Shown here piece by piece: positions 26,556 to 34,334 of a stretch of 64,000 nt of DNA; position 1 is the stretch's first letter, and every line of letters begins with the position of its first letter. The notes below the pieces were generated by a model. The model was not told the origin of the DNA. It searched no databases and worked only from the letters and a program-made list of their open reading frames with translations. The position numbers and the translations under genes were made by a program. Location of the stretch: assembly GCF_001646665.1 (NCBI RefSeq), contig NZ_LWBU01000279.1:189908-253907 (forward strand). The letters are read 5' to 3'. The stretch is from Streptomyces noursei. Its GTDB lineage: Bacteria; Actinomycetota; Actinomycetes; Streptomycetales; Streptomycetaceae.

Positions 26556-28640
26556 ATGAGGGGGATGACGGACAACCGGGCACACAGCGGCGAGATCGGG
26601 CCCACCGAGCGGCTCGCCATGAACCGCACGGGCAGCTTCGACTGGGACCTCGACGCGGGCACCATCGACATCGACGAGGCCGGCCTCCTGGTGTTCGGCC
26701 TGCCGCCCGGCACCTTCGACGCCCGGCCCGCCTCGCTCGTACACCGGCTGGAAGCGGACGAGCGGGCCCGCCTTGACGCCGTGATCAAGGAAGCGCTGGG
26801 CAGCGGCAGGTCCTCGTACGCCGCGCGCTTCCAGGTGCCGCTCGACGACGGCTCGGTGCAATGGACGCACGTGCAGGCCCGCATCCTCCGCGACCGCGAC
26901 GGGCGGGCCCACCGGATCGTCGGCATCGTCCGGGACGCCACCCCGGAGATCACCCACTCCGCCTTCGTCCTGGAACTGGAGAAGCGCAGGCAGCGCCAGA
27001 CCAGCATGGTGGAACGCACCACCCAGGCGCTCTCCCGGGCGGTGACGGTGGACGACGTCACGGCCGCCCTGACCGGTCCCGGCGGCCTGGCCCGGCTCGG
27101 CGTGGACGGGTTCGCGCTCGGCCTCGTCGAGAACGGCTCGCTGAACGTCATCGCGCTCAGCGGCGAGTCCCTCGACCTCCTGGAACACCTGCGGATGCAG
27201 CGCCTGGAGCCGGGGATGCCGCTGGCCGAGACGGTGCTGAGCGGCCGCCCCCTGTTCAGCAGCTCCTTCCAGGAACTGATCAAGGACTATCCGGTGCTGG
27301 CCCCCTTCGCCGGGCGGCTGCGGTTCCGGGCGGCCGCCTACCTGCCGCTGGTCGCCCAGGCGCGCACCCTGGGCGGCATGGCGCTGTTCTACCGCGGCCG
27401 CACCGCCTTCAGCGCCGACGAGCGCAACCTGCTGCTGGGGCTCGCCGCCATCGTGGCCCAGTCGCTCCAGCGGGCGATCCTCTTCGACGAGGAGCGGGAA
27501 CTGGCCACCGGCCTCCAGGCCACCATGCTCCCGCGCCGCATCCCGGCGGTCGAGGGCGGCGAGATCGCCGTGCGCTACCACTCCGCCTGGAGCGGCCGGG
27601 AGGTCGGCGGCGACTGGTACGACGTCATCCCGCTGCCCCGGGCGCGGGTGGGGATCGTGGTCGGCGACGTCCAGGGCCACGACACGCACGCCGCCGCCAT
27701 CATGGGCCAGCTGCGCATCGCACTCCGGGCGTACGCCGGTGAGGGGCACGCCCCCTCGACTGTGCTCGCCCGGGCGTCCCGGTTCCTCGCCGAACTGGAC
27801 ACCGAGCGGTTCGCCACCTGCACGTACGCCCAGGTGGACCTGGACTCGGGCACCGTGCGGGCCGTCCGGGCGGGCCACCTCGGGCCCCTCATCCGGCACA
27901 CCGACGGGCGGGTGGGGCGGCCCAAGCTGCCGGGGGGCCTGCCGCTGGGCGTCGCGTCCGTCTTCGGGGACGAGGAGTTCCCCGAGACCCGGCTCGACCT
28001 GGTGCCCGGCGAGACGCTGGTGATGTGCACCGACGGGCTCGTCGAACAGCCCGGGGTGGACATCGGGGAGGGCATGGACGCCCTGGAGGCGGCGGTGAGC
28101 AGCGGGCCGCCCGGCGCGGAGGCGCTGGCCGACCACCTCTCGCAGCGCTTCTGGGAGCGCTGGGGGGCGGGCGACGACGTGGCACTCCTGGTGCTGCGGC
28201 GCAGCCCGGACCCGGGGACGCCGCGGGCGCCGCGCATCCACCAGTACATCCACCAGGCGGACCCGCAGGGCCTGTCGGAGGCGCGGGCGGTGGTGCGGCG
28301 GGCGCTGCGGGACTGGGACATGCGGACCTTCGCGGACGACGCCGAGCTGGTGACCGGCGAGCTGCTCGGCAACGTGCTGCTGCACACGGAGGGCGGCGCG
28401 GTGCTGACCCTGGAGGTGCTGCCGGAGCCGGTCCGGCGGGTGCGCCTCACGGTGCAGGACCGGTCCAGCGCGTGGCCCCGGCGGCGTACCCCGGGTGAGG
28501 CGGCCACCTCGGGCCGGGGGCTGCTGCTGCTGGACGCGCTGGCGCTGCGGTGGGGTGTGGAGCCGCGCGGCGAGGGCAAGGCGGTGTGGTGCGAGATCGG
28601 CCCGTCGTCGCGGACCGGCGAGGCGAGGAGGCGTGCGTGA
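26556..28640 (+). CDS. PAS-GAF-SpoIIE phosphatase with C-terminal HATPase domain
   Basis: This protein of about 694 residues combines an N-terminal PAS fold (GSFDWDLDAGTIDIDEAG ... IVGIVRDATPEIT), a GAF domain (residues about 150-310, with AAAYLPLVAQARTLGGMALFY in two parts), a SpoIIE-type PP2C domain with EVGGDWYDVI, VGDVQGHDTHAAA, MCTDGLVEQPG and GAGDDVALLVL, and a C-terminal RsbW-like ATPase with ELVTGELLGNVLLHTEGG and GRGLLLLDAL. It carries both the phosphatase and the kinase side of a sigma-factor partner switch. Two in-frame ATGs nine bases apart could start it, neither ideally spaced from GAGGGGG. It is divergent from the GH51 gene and overlaps the PHP gene by one base. Confidence 0.9.
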   Translation: MRGMTDNRAHSGEIGPTERLAMNRTGSFDWDLDAGTIDIDEAGLLVFGLPPGTFDARPASLVHRLEADERARLDAVIKEALGSGRSSYAARFQVPLDDGSVQWTHVQARILRDRDGRAHRIVGIVRDATPEITHSAFVLELEKRRQRQTSMVERTTQALSRAVTVDDVTAALTGPGGLARLGVDGFALGLVENGSLNVIALSGESLDLLEHLRMQRLEPGMPLAETVLSGRPLFSSSFQELIKDYPVLAPFAGRLRFRAAAYLPLVAQARTLGGMALFYRGRTAFSADERNLLLGLAAIVAQSLQRAILFDEERELATGLQATMLPRRIPAVEGGEIAVRYHSAWSGREVGGDWYDVIPLPRARVGIVVGDVQGHDTHAAAIMGQLRIALRAYAGEGHAPSTVLARASRFLAELDTERFATCTYAQVDLDSGTVRAVRAGHLGPLIRHTDGRVGRPKLPGGLPLGVASVFGDEEFPETRLDLVPGETLVMCTDGLVEQPGVDIGEGMDALEAAVSSGPPGAEALADHLSQRFWERWGAGDDVALLVLRRSPDPGTPRAPRIHQYIHQADPQGLSEARAVVRRALRDWDMRTFADDAELVTGELLGNVLLHTEGGAVLTLEVLPEPVRRVRLTVQDRSSAWPRRRTPGEAATSGRGLLLLDALALRWGVEPRGEGKAVWCEIGPSSRTGEARRRA

Positions 28641-29662
28641 TGGATCCCGTGGAGGCACTGGACCGGATCGCCTTCCTGCTGGAGCGCTCGCTGGCACCGA
28701 CGTACCGGGTGAAGGCGTTCCGCACCGCGTCGGCGGCGCTGTCGGCGCTCGGTGAGGGCGAGACCGCAGCACGGGCGGCGGCCGGGACGCTGGAGCAGCT
28801 GAAGGGCGTCGGGCCGAAGACCGCGCAGGTGGTGCGGGAGGCGCTGGCCGGGGACGTACCGGCGTACCTTCGGCGGCTGGAGGGCGAGGCGGCCGAGGCG
28901 CCGGACCGGGGCGCGGCGCTGAGGGCGGCGCTGCGCGGGGACTGCCACCTGCACTCCGACTGGTCGGACGGCGGCAGCCCGATCGACGCCATGGGGCGGG
29001 CGGCGGCGGCCCTGGGGCACGAGTGGGCGGTGCTGACCGACCATTCGCCCCGGCTGACGGTGGCCCGCGGCCTGTCGGCGGAGCGGCTGCGCGAGCAGCT
29101 GGACGTGGTGGCGGAGCTGAACGAGCGGTGGGCCCCCTTCCGGCTGCTGACCGGCATCGAGTGCGACATCCTCCTGGACGGCACGCTCGACCAGGAGGAC
29201 GAGCTGCTGGACCGGCTGGACGTGGTGGTCGCCTCGGTCCACTCGAAGCTGCGGATGGACGCCCCGGCGATGACCCGGCGCATGGTCAGGGCCGTGAGCA
29301 ATCCGCTGGTCGACGTGCTGGGGCACTGCACGGGCCGGCTGGTGGGCGGCAAGCGGCCGGAGTCGCAGTTCGACGCGGAGCGGGTCTTCGCGGCCTGTGC
29401 CGAGGCGGGGACCGCGGTGGAGATCAACAGCCGCCCCGAACGGCTGGACCCGCCCAGGCGGCTGCTGCGGCAGGCGGTGGAGGCCGGGACGTTCTTCGCG
29501 GTGGACACCGACGCGCACGCACCGGGCCAGCTGGACTGGCAGGTGCTGGGCTGCGCGCGGGCCGAGGAGTGCGGCGTTCCGGCCGACCGGGTGATCAACA
29601 CCTGGCACGCCGACGACCTGCTGCACTGGACGCGCACCCGCGAGGCGCCGGCGGGCGGCTGA
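28640..29662 (+). CDS. PHP-domain phosphoesterase (PolX C-terminal type)
   Basis: A 340-residue protein. The first 80 residues form a helix-hairpin-helix region (LEQLKGVGPKTAQVVREAL), as in the polymerase-X N-terminus. From about residue 105 a PHP metal-dependent phosphoesterase follows, with HLHSDWSDG, LTDHSPR, GIECDIL, ASVHSKLRM, GHCTGR and DTDAHAP supplying the usual His/Asp/Glu metal ligands. No polymerase domain lies between them, so this is the stand-alone HhH-PHP form. It probably hydrolyses phosphoesters, possibly DNA 3' ends. Its ATG overlaps the preceding stop as TGATG, so the two genes are co-translated; a functional link is not evident. Confidence 0.87.
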   Translation: MDPVEALDRIAFLLERSLAPTYRVKAFRTASAALSALGEGETAARAAAGTLEQLKGVGPKTAQVVREALAGDVPAYLRRLEGEAAEAPDRGAALRAALRGDCHLHSDWSDGGSPIDAMGRAAAALGHEWAVLTDHSPRLTVARGLSAERLREQLDVVAELNERWAPFRLLTGIECDILLDGTLDQEDELLDRLDVVVASVHSKLRMDAPAMTRRMVRAVSNPLVDVLGHCTGRLVGGKRPESQFDAERVFAACAEAGTAVEINSRPERLDPPRRLLRQAVEAGTFFAVDTDAHAPGQLDWQVLGCARAEECGVPADRVINTWHADDLLHWTRTREAPAGG

Positions 29663-29712
29663 GGGAACACGACGGGCCGGGCGGACCGGGCAGCTGAGGG
29701 AACGCGACGGGC
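29658..29712. repeat. 20-bp direct repeat across the PHP gene stop codon
   Basis: GCTGAGGGAACNCGACGGGC occurs twice, 35 bp apart, differing at one base. The first copy contains the TGA stop. The copies are in different reading frames. Confidence 0.7.
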
Positions 29713-30128
29713 AGGGTGTGTGCCGGCGCCGCGCAGTGAGTGAGCCGGGCCGTCCCGACCACTGCCGGGGCGCCCGGGGCCGCCCTATCACGGGGGACGT
29801 ACCGAAGATCCGGTGTGGCGGCCCGGAAGGCCCTGGCTCGACCTTGCGGTATCCACGCGATGCCCGGCAGGACACGCTGCCCGTGCCCTGCGTTGCCCGT
29901 TTCTGGCATGAGGCGCGGACAACGCCCCCCGTAATAGCGGTTTCGCGGACCGGCCGGTGCCCGGGAGAGCGGGCCGATCAACTCGTCCAGGATGCAGCAA
30001 TCCCCCGCTGTTTTCTTCTGATGCTTCTTCGGTGAAAAAGCTCGGCCATCGAGGGGCCCGGGCACGGCTCCCGCATGGCCGGATCCGTCACCCGGCGGGC
30101 GAGGCCGTCACTCGGCGGGCCGGTTCGG
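29713..30128. other. Intergenic region between convergent PHP and LuxR-type genes
   Basis: No supported gene. It has a lower-GC patch near 29990-30040 and two extra copies of the LuxR-gene 3' end. No clear terminator hairpin was seen. Confidence 0.5.
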
Positions 30129-30141
30129 TCACTCGGCGGGA
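30087..30141. repeat. Triplicated short repeat at the 3' end of the LuxR-type gene
   Basis: GTCAC(C/T)CGGCGGG occurs three times at 20- to 21-bp spacing. The copy inside the gene includes its stop codon (minus strand); the other two lie just downstream. Confidence 0.6.
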
Positions 30142-31466
30142 CCGGCGGCACCGGCCGGACCGGCGGCCCCCTCCGCCATCCGGCGGCGCTCGGCGGACAG
30201 GGCCCACTGGTAGGAGAGGGCGGCGAGCGTGGGGGCGCCCCAGCGGGCCCGCAGGACACCGAGTTCCTTGGTGAGGGTGCGCAGCCCGATGTTCAGGCGG
30301 CGGGCGGTGATGCGCTGGTCGATCCCGGCCGCCGTGTCGACGAGGATCTCGCGCTGGCGGTGGGTCAGTCCCGCCACGCCGTCGGGGGTCGTCCGGCGGG
30401 CGTCACCCTGCCAGATGTCGGCGCGGCGCCACGCGTCCTCGAAGCCCTCGGCGATGAACGCCACCAGGGCCCGGTCCATCACGTGCCAGGCGGCGTGCGT
30501 GGGGCTGGAGTTGACGACGCGGTCCGGGATGAACGCCTGGCGCCGGTCCACGACGACGCAGCTCTGGAAGGCCGCGGCGAGCGTACGGAAGCGGGCTCCC
30601 TGGGCGGTCAGGCGGGTCACCCGGTCGCGGATCGCCGGGTCGTCCCGCTCGCCGTCGCGGTACAGGGTGCGCACGCTCACCCCCCGGGCGAGCGCGCGGG
30701 TGTCGCGGGCGTCGGCGGCCTCCAGGGCGTCCGCGCCCTCCGGGCCCAGCGGTTGGGCGGTCAGCAGCTCGCTCTCCGCCCGGCCGACGGCCTCGTCGAT
30801 CCGGGCGCCGACCTGTTCGGGCTCGGCGAGGAACTCGCTGCCCGAGCCGGAGCGCCACTTGGCGCGCTCGAAGTGCAGGGCCAGCTCGTCGGCGACGCCC
30901 GGGACCGCCGCCATGCCGGCCGCCCGGGCGGCCAGTTCGCGCAGTCCCTCGTCGAGCCGGCGCCGGCCGGCCTCCTGCGGGTCCAGGGCGATCGGCGCCT
31001 CGGGCCGGTCGGGGTCGACGGCGACCAGTCGCCAGGCCAGCAGTTCCCGCAGCGCGGCCCCGTCCCCCGGGGCAAGGGGCTCGCCCCGGGTGATCCCGGC
31101 GTACAGGGCCCTGGCCGCCGGGGACAGCCCGGCCCGGTCGGCGGTGCGGTCGGTCGTGCCGGGACCGGTCCCGAGGCCCGAGCCGGTCCCGGGGTCCGTA
31201 CCGAAGCCGGAGCCGGAGCCGGTCGCGTGGCCGGTGCGGAAGGGACCGCTCCCGGCAACGCCGAAACCCTGGTCCGCGCCCGCGCCGACGCCCGCCCCGA
31301 TGCCCGTACCCGTACCCGTACCGACGCCCGCCCCGGTGCCCGTGCCCGTGCCGACGTCCGTACCCGTGCCCGTGCCGATGCCCGGACGGGTGCGGATGTC
31401 CGGGCCGGTGTCGCAGCCGGTACCGGCGCCCGCTCCTTCGGCGCGCGCGCAATTGTCCTCGTCCAT
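30129..31466 (-). CDS. LuxR-type HTH regulator with Gly-Thr repeat N-terminus
   Basis: The 445-residue protein ends in a LuxR/GerE-type helix-turn-helix (GLTHRQREILVDTAAGIDQR ... ARRLNIGLRTLTKELGVLR). Its middle, about residues 110-370, is a TrmB/HTH-associated region with ALYAGITRG, SVRTLYRDGERDDPAIRDRV and VVDRRQAFIPDRVVNSS, as in Streptomyces regulators that sense phospholipase-D-like ligands. The first 105 residues are unusual: they are almost all Gly, Thr, Ala, Val and Ile in GTGTGTG or GAGVGAG runs, encoded by hexanucleotide repeats. It is divergent from the MmyB-type regulator gene across 190 bp. Confidence 0.8.
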   Translation of the reverse strand: MDEDNCARAEGAGAGTGCDTGPDIRTRPGIGTGTGTDVGTGTGTGAGVGTGTGTGIGAGVGAGADQGFGVAGSGPFRTGHATGSGSGFGTDPGTGSGLGTGPGTTDRTADRAGLSPAARALYAGITRGEPLAPGDGAALRELLAWRLVAVDPDRPEAPIALDPQEAGRRRLDEGLRELAARAAGMAAVPGVADELALHFERAKWRSGSGSEFLAEPEQVGARIDEAVGRAESELLTAQPLGPEGADALEAADARDTRALARGVSVRTLYRDGERDDPAIRDRVTRLTAQGARFRTLAAAFQSCVVVDRRQAFIPDRVVNSSPTHAAWHVMDRALVAFIAEGFEDAWRRADIWQGDARRTTPDGVAGLTHRQREILVDTAAGIDQRITARRLNIGLRTLTKELGVLRARWGAPTLAALSYQWALSAERRRMAEGAAGPAGAAGPAE

Positions 31467-31657
31467 CGCCCTTGCCCCCGTTTACGCCTGCGTGTGTGCG
31501 CCGTGCGCATGTACGCACCACGCGAACGCTTGATCGCTGACGTACGACGGGCCAGCGTACCGGTGTGGCCCTTCTGGCTCTGTTCCCGGAACGGCCCGCG
31601 GCACACCACGGCGGCCACGGCACGACCGGCGGCCGCCCCCTTGGGGAAGAAAGCACC

Positions 31658-33598
31658 ATGGACAAGCTTGCACTGCGTCTCCTGCTCAGTGAGCGCCGGG
31701 CGTCGATCACGCCGGAGAGCCAGGGCCTGACGCGGCCCACACGGCAGGGCAGACGGGCGCGCGGGCTCTCCCAGGCGCAGATCGACCAGATCCTGCACCG
31801 CGCCCCGGACACCTACGGGCGGCTGGAGTCGGGGCGCTACCCGAACCCGCCGGTCGACCTGCTCCAGGACGTGGCGCGGCTGTTCCGCATGAACGAGCAG
31901 GAGTGGATCGCGCTGTGGCGGTACGCGCTGGGCCAGGACCCGCCCCGGCCGCTCGACTTCCGTTCCGGCGAGGAACTGCCGGGCGTGTGGCGGGACATCC
32001 TCGGCGGCGTCTCCCACCCGGCGTACGTCAACGACCGCTCCTGGAACGTGCTCGCGCACAACGCCCCCTTCGAGGCGCTGTTCCCGCACGGCCGGGTCCC
32101 CGCCAACGCCATGCGGTGGATGGCCGTCGAACAGGAGGCGCGGACCGTGCTGGCGGACTGGGAGACGGCGTGGGCCCCGGTGGTCCTGCCGCAGCTGCGG
32201 GTCGCGCTCGCCGCCGACCCCTCCGACAAGACCCTGTGCGCGATCGAGCAGGACGTCCTGGCCGACCCGGTGGCCGCCCCGCTCTACGCGTCCGCGAGCG
32301 CCTACAGCCACCTGGACGGCGACGAGCGGCCGCTGCGCCACCCCGCCCTGGGCCACGGGTGGGTCACCATGTCCGCCGCGCAGCCCCTCGCGGCCCCCGG
32401 CTCCCGGCTGATCATCCTGGTCTTCCGCCCCGGCACCCGCCGCCGTCGCGGGCGTCCCCCGGTGCTGCGGGCGCCGGCGGAGGACGAGGGCGGCGGGCCC
32501 TCGCCGGACCTCGGGGGCCGCGGGCCTGGACCGGACGTCGTGGGCGGGGCGGGTCACCCGGCGCGGGGCGGGTACCCGGAGCGCACGTTCCCGCCACGAG
32601 GAAGGACAGGCGCCGTGCGCGATTCCGCCGAGTTCACGCGGTCCGCGAGCCGTTTCACCGACCGGATCACCGCCGACGGCGGGGACGGCTGGCCGGTCGA
32701 GGCCGGACGGTACCGGCTCGTCGTCAGCCGGGCGTGTCCGTGGGCGAGCCGTTCCCTGGTGGTGCGGCGGCTGCTGGGCCTGGAGGAGGCCCTGTCACTG
32801 GCCGTGGCCGACCCCGTCCAGGACGAGCGCAGCTGGCGCTTCACCCTCGACCCCGACGACCGGGACCCGGTCCTCGGCATCCGCTTCCTGAGCGAGGCGT
32901 ACCGGGCCAGGGACGAGGAGTACGAGGGGGGCGTCAGCGTCCCGGCGGTCGTCGACGTGCCGAGCGGCCGGGTGGTGAGCAACGACTACCAGCGCATCAC
33001 CCTGGACCTGTCCACCGAGTGGCGGTCCCTGCACCGCGAGGGCGCGCCCGACCTCTACCCGGAGGCCCTGCGCGACGAGATCGACGAGCGGATGGAGGGC
33101 ATCTACCAGGACGTCAACAACGGGGTGTACAAGGCGGGGTTCGCCAAGAGGCAGGAGGCCTACGACGCGGCGTACGCCCGGCTGTTCGCCCGGCTGGACC
33201 AGGTGTCGGAGCACCTGGCCGGGCAGCGTTACCTGGTGGGGGACACCATCACCGAGGCCGATGTCCGGCTGTTCACCACACTCGTGCGGTTCGACGCGGT
33301 CTACCACGGCCACTTCAAGTGCAACCGCAACAAGCTCACGGAGGACCGCGTCCTGTGGGCGTACGCCCGGGACCTGTTCCAGACGCCCGGCTTCGGCGAC
33401 ACGGTGGACTTCGACCACATCAAGCGGCACTACTACGTGGTCCACGAGGACATCAACCCGACACGGGTCGTGCCGCGCGGCCCCGACCTGCGCGGCTGGC
33501 GCGCCCCGCACCACCGCGAGGAGCTGGGCGGGCGCCCGTTCGGCGACGGAACGCCGCCGCCCCCTCCCCCGCCCGCGGAGGTCGTCCAGCCGCTGTGA
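31658..33598 (+). CDS. MmyB-type XRE regulator fused in frame to a glutathionyl-hydroquinone-reductase-like enzyme
   Basis: One open frame of 646 codons. Residues about 35-95 are an XRE helix-turn-helix (GLSQAQIDQILHRAPDTYGRLESG), and about 100-260 the MmyB ligand-binding domain (VWRDILGGVSHPAYVNDRSWNVLAHN in two parts). A Gly/Pro/Arg linker of about 55 residues leads to a full ECM4/YqjG-type GST domain with the catalytic VSRACPWASRSLVVRR and the C-terminal TITEADVRLFTTLVRFDAVY. These are normally separate neighbouring genes. A GTG at 32615 behind GAGGAAGGA could start the enzyme alone, so both a fusion and a separate enzyme may be made. Actinobacteria use mycothiol, so the thiol cofactor is uncertain. 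Confidence 0.8.
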   Translation: MDKLALRLLLSERRASITPESQGLTRPTRQGRRARGLSQAQIDQILHRAPDTYGRLESGRYPNPPVDLLQDVARLFRMNEQEWIALWRYALGQDPPRPLDFRSGEELPGVWRDILGGVSHPAYVNDRSWNVLAHNAPFEALFPHGRVPANAMRWMAVEQEARTVLADWETAWAPVVLPQLRVALAADPSDKTLCAIEQDVLADPVAAPLYASASAYSHLDGDERPLRHPALGHGWVTMSAAQPLAAPGSRLIILVFRPGTRRRRGRPPVLRAPAEDEGGGPSPDLGGRGPGPDVVGGAGHPARGGYPERTFPPRGRTGAVRDSAEFTRSASRFTDRITADGGDGWPVEAGRYRLVVSRACPWASRSLVVRRLLGLEEALSLAVADPVQDERSWRFTLDPDDRDPVLGIRFLSEAYRARDEEYEGGVSVPAVVDVPSGRVVSNDYQRITLDLSTEWRSLHREGAPDLYPEALRDEIDERMEGIYQDVNNGVYKAGFAKRQEAYDAAYARLFARLDQVSEHLAGQRYLVGDTITEADVRLFTTLVRFDAVYHGHFKCNRNKLTEDRVLWAYARDLFQTPGFGDTVDFDHIKRHYYVVHEDINPTRVVPRGPDLRGWRAPHHREELGGRPFGDGTPPPPPPPAEVVQPL

Positions 33599-33727
33599 CG
33601 TCCGGCGGGGTCCGCCCGGCCCCGTGCCGTCCCGGCCGGGCGCCCCCGTGGATCGCCACCTGCCGGTATTCCGCTGGGCGGCCGCGCCTTCGGCCGGTAC
33701 CGTGCGGTACGGAACGGGGGTGGGCCG

Positions 33728-34294
33728 ATGCGTCCGGTGCTGCTGGTGGATGTCGACGGGCCGCTGAACCCGTATGCCGCGAAACCGTACCGCCGGCCCG
33801 AGGGGTACCGGACGCACCGGCTCCTGACGCCCCGCTGGGAGGCGGCCGAGCGCCGCCGGCTGACCGAGCAGGGACTGCCGAACAAGCCGGTGAAACCGCT
33901 CCGGGTGTGGCTCGACCCGGCCCACGGCCCGGCGCTGGAGGCGCTCCCCTTCGATCTGGTGTGGGCGACCACGTGGGAGGAGGAAGCAAACACCTTCATC
34001 GCACCGGTTCTGGGACTGCCCCGGCTCCCCTTCATCGCCTGGGCCACGCCGCGGGTCCGGCTCGAAGGCGGTGTGTTCTGGAAGACGCCGGAGATCGTGG
34101 CGTGGGCCGAGGGCCGCGCCTTCGCCTGGATCGACGACGAGATCACCGAGGCCGACCGCGCCTGGGTGGCCGAGCGTCACAGCGGCCCCGCGCTCCTGCA
34201 CCGGGTCGATCCCCGCCGCGGTCTCACCAGCGACGACTTCGCCGCGCTCACGGCGTGGGCGGCCAATCCGCACCGAAGTGCCGCGGGCGGCTGA
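33728..34294 (+). CDS. HAD-like phosphatase domain protein (HAD_SAK type)
   Basis: The 188-residue protein begins MRPVLLVDVDGPLNPYA, giving the HAD nucleophile motif DxDG. It then has VWATTWEEEAN in the motif II position and AWIDDEITEADRAW, the acidic motif IV. This layout matches the small HAD family linked to RNA-repair (Swiss-army-knife) proteins, also common as a single-domain actinobacterial protein. Its substrate is unknown. The stop codon lies at the start of a 41-bp sequence that is an exact inverted copy of part of the aldehyde dehydrogenase gene facing it. Confidence 0.78.
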   Translation: MRPVLLVDVDGPLNPYAAKPYRRPEGYRTHRLLTPRWEAAERRRLTEQGLPNKPVKPLRVWLDPAHGPALEALPFDLVWATTWEEEANTFIAPVLGLPRLPFIAWATPRVRLEGGVFWKTPEIVAWAEGRAFAWIDDEITEADRAWVAERHSGPALLHRVDPRRGLTSDDFAALTAWAANPHRSAAGG

Positions 34295-34334
34295 CGGCTG
34301 GTTCTACGAGCCGACGGTGCTGACGGGGATCACG
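34294..34334 (+). repeat. 41-bp inverted copy of an aldehyde dehydrogenase segment (left arm)
   Basis: Exact reverse complement of bases 34648-34688 inside the aldehyde dehydrogenase gene. It reads the codons for NGWFYEPTVLTGIT on the plus strand. It contains the dehydrogenase stop codon (minus strand) and abuts the HAD gene stop. Confidence 0.9.

Noticed and set aside
14958..28640. The two SpoIIE phosphatases as part of the CHAT locus
   Set aside because: They are on different transcription units, separated by terminatorless but unrelated gaps, and similar phosphatases are abundant and dispersed in Streptomyces.
23793..28772. A 1,659-codon minus-strand frame joining the GH51 gene with the region opposite the SpoIIE and PHP genes
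   Set aside because: Only its C-terminal 843 codons are real. The rest is antisense to the phosphatase gene and crosses the GH51 promoter and operators; the ATG with AGGAG at 26324 is the natural start.
31261..31440. Hexamer repeats as a CRISPR or satellite array
   Set aside because: The repeats are short, have no spacers and stay in frame with the regulator gene; they are coding microsatellites.
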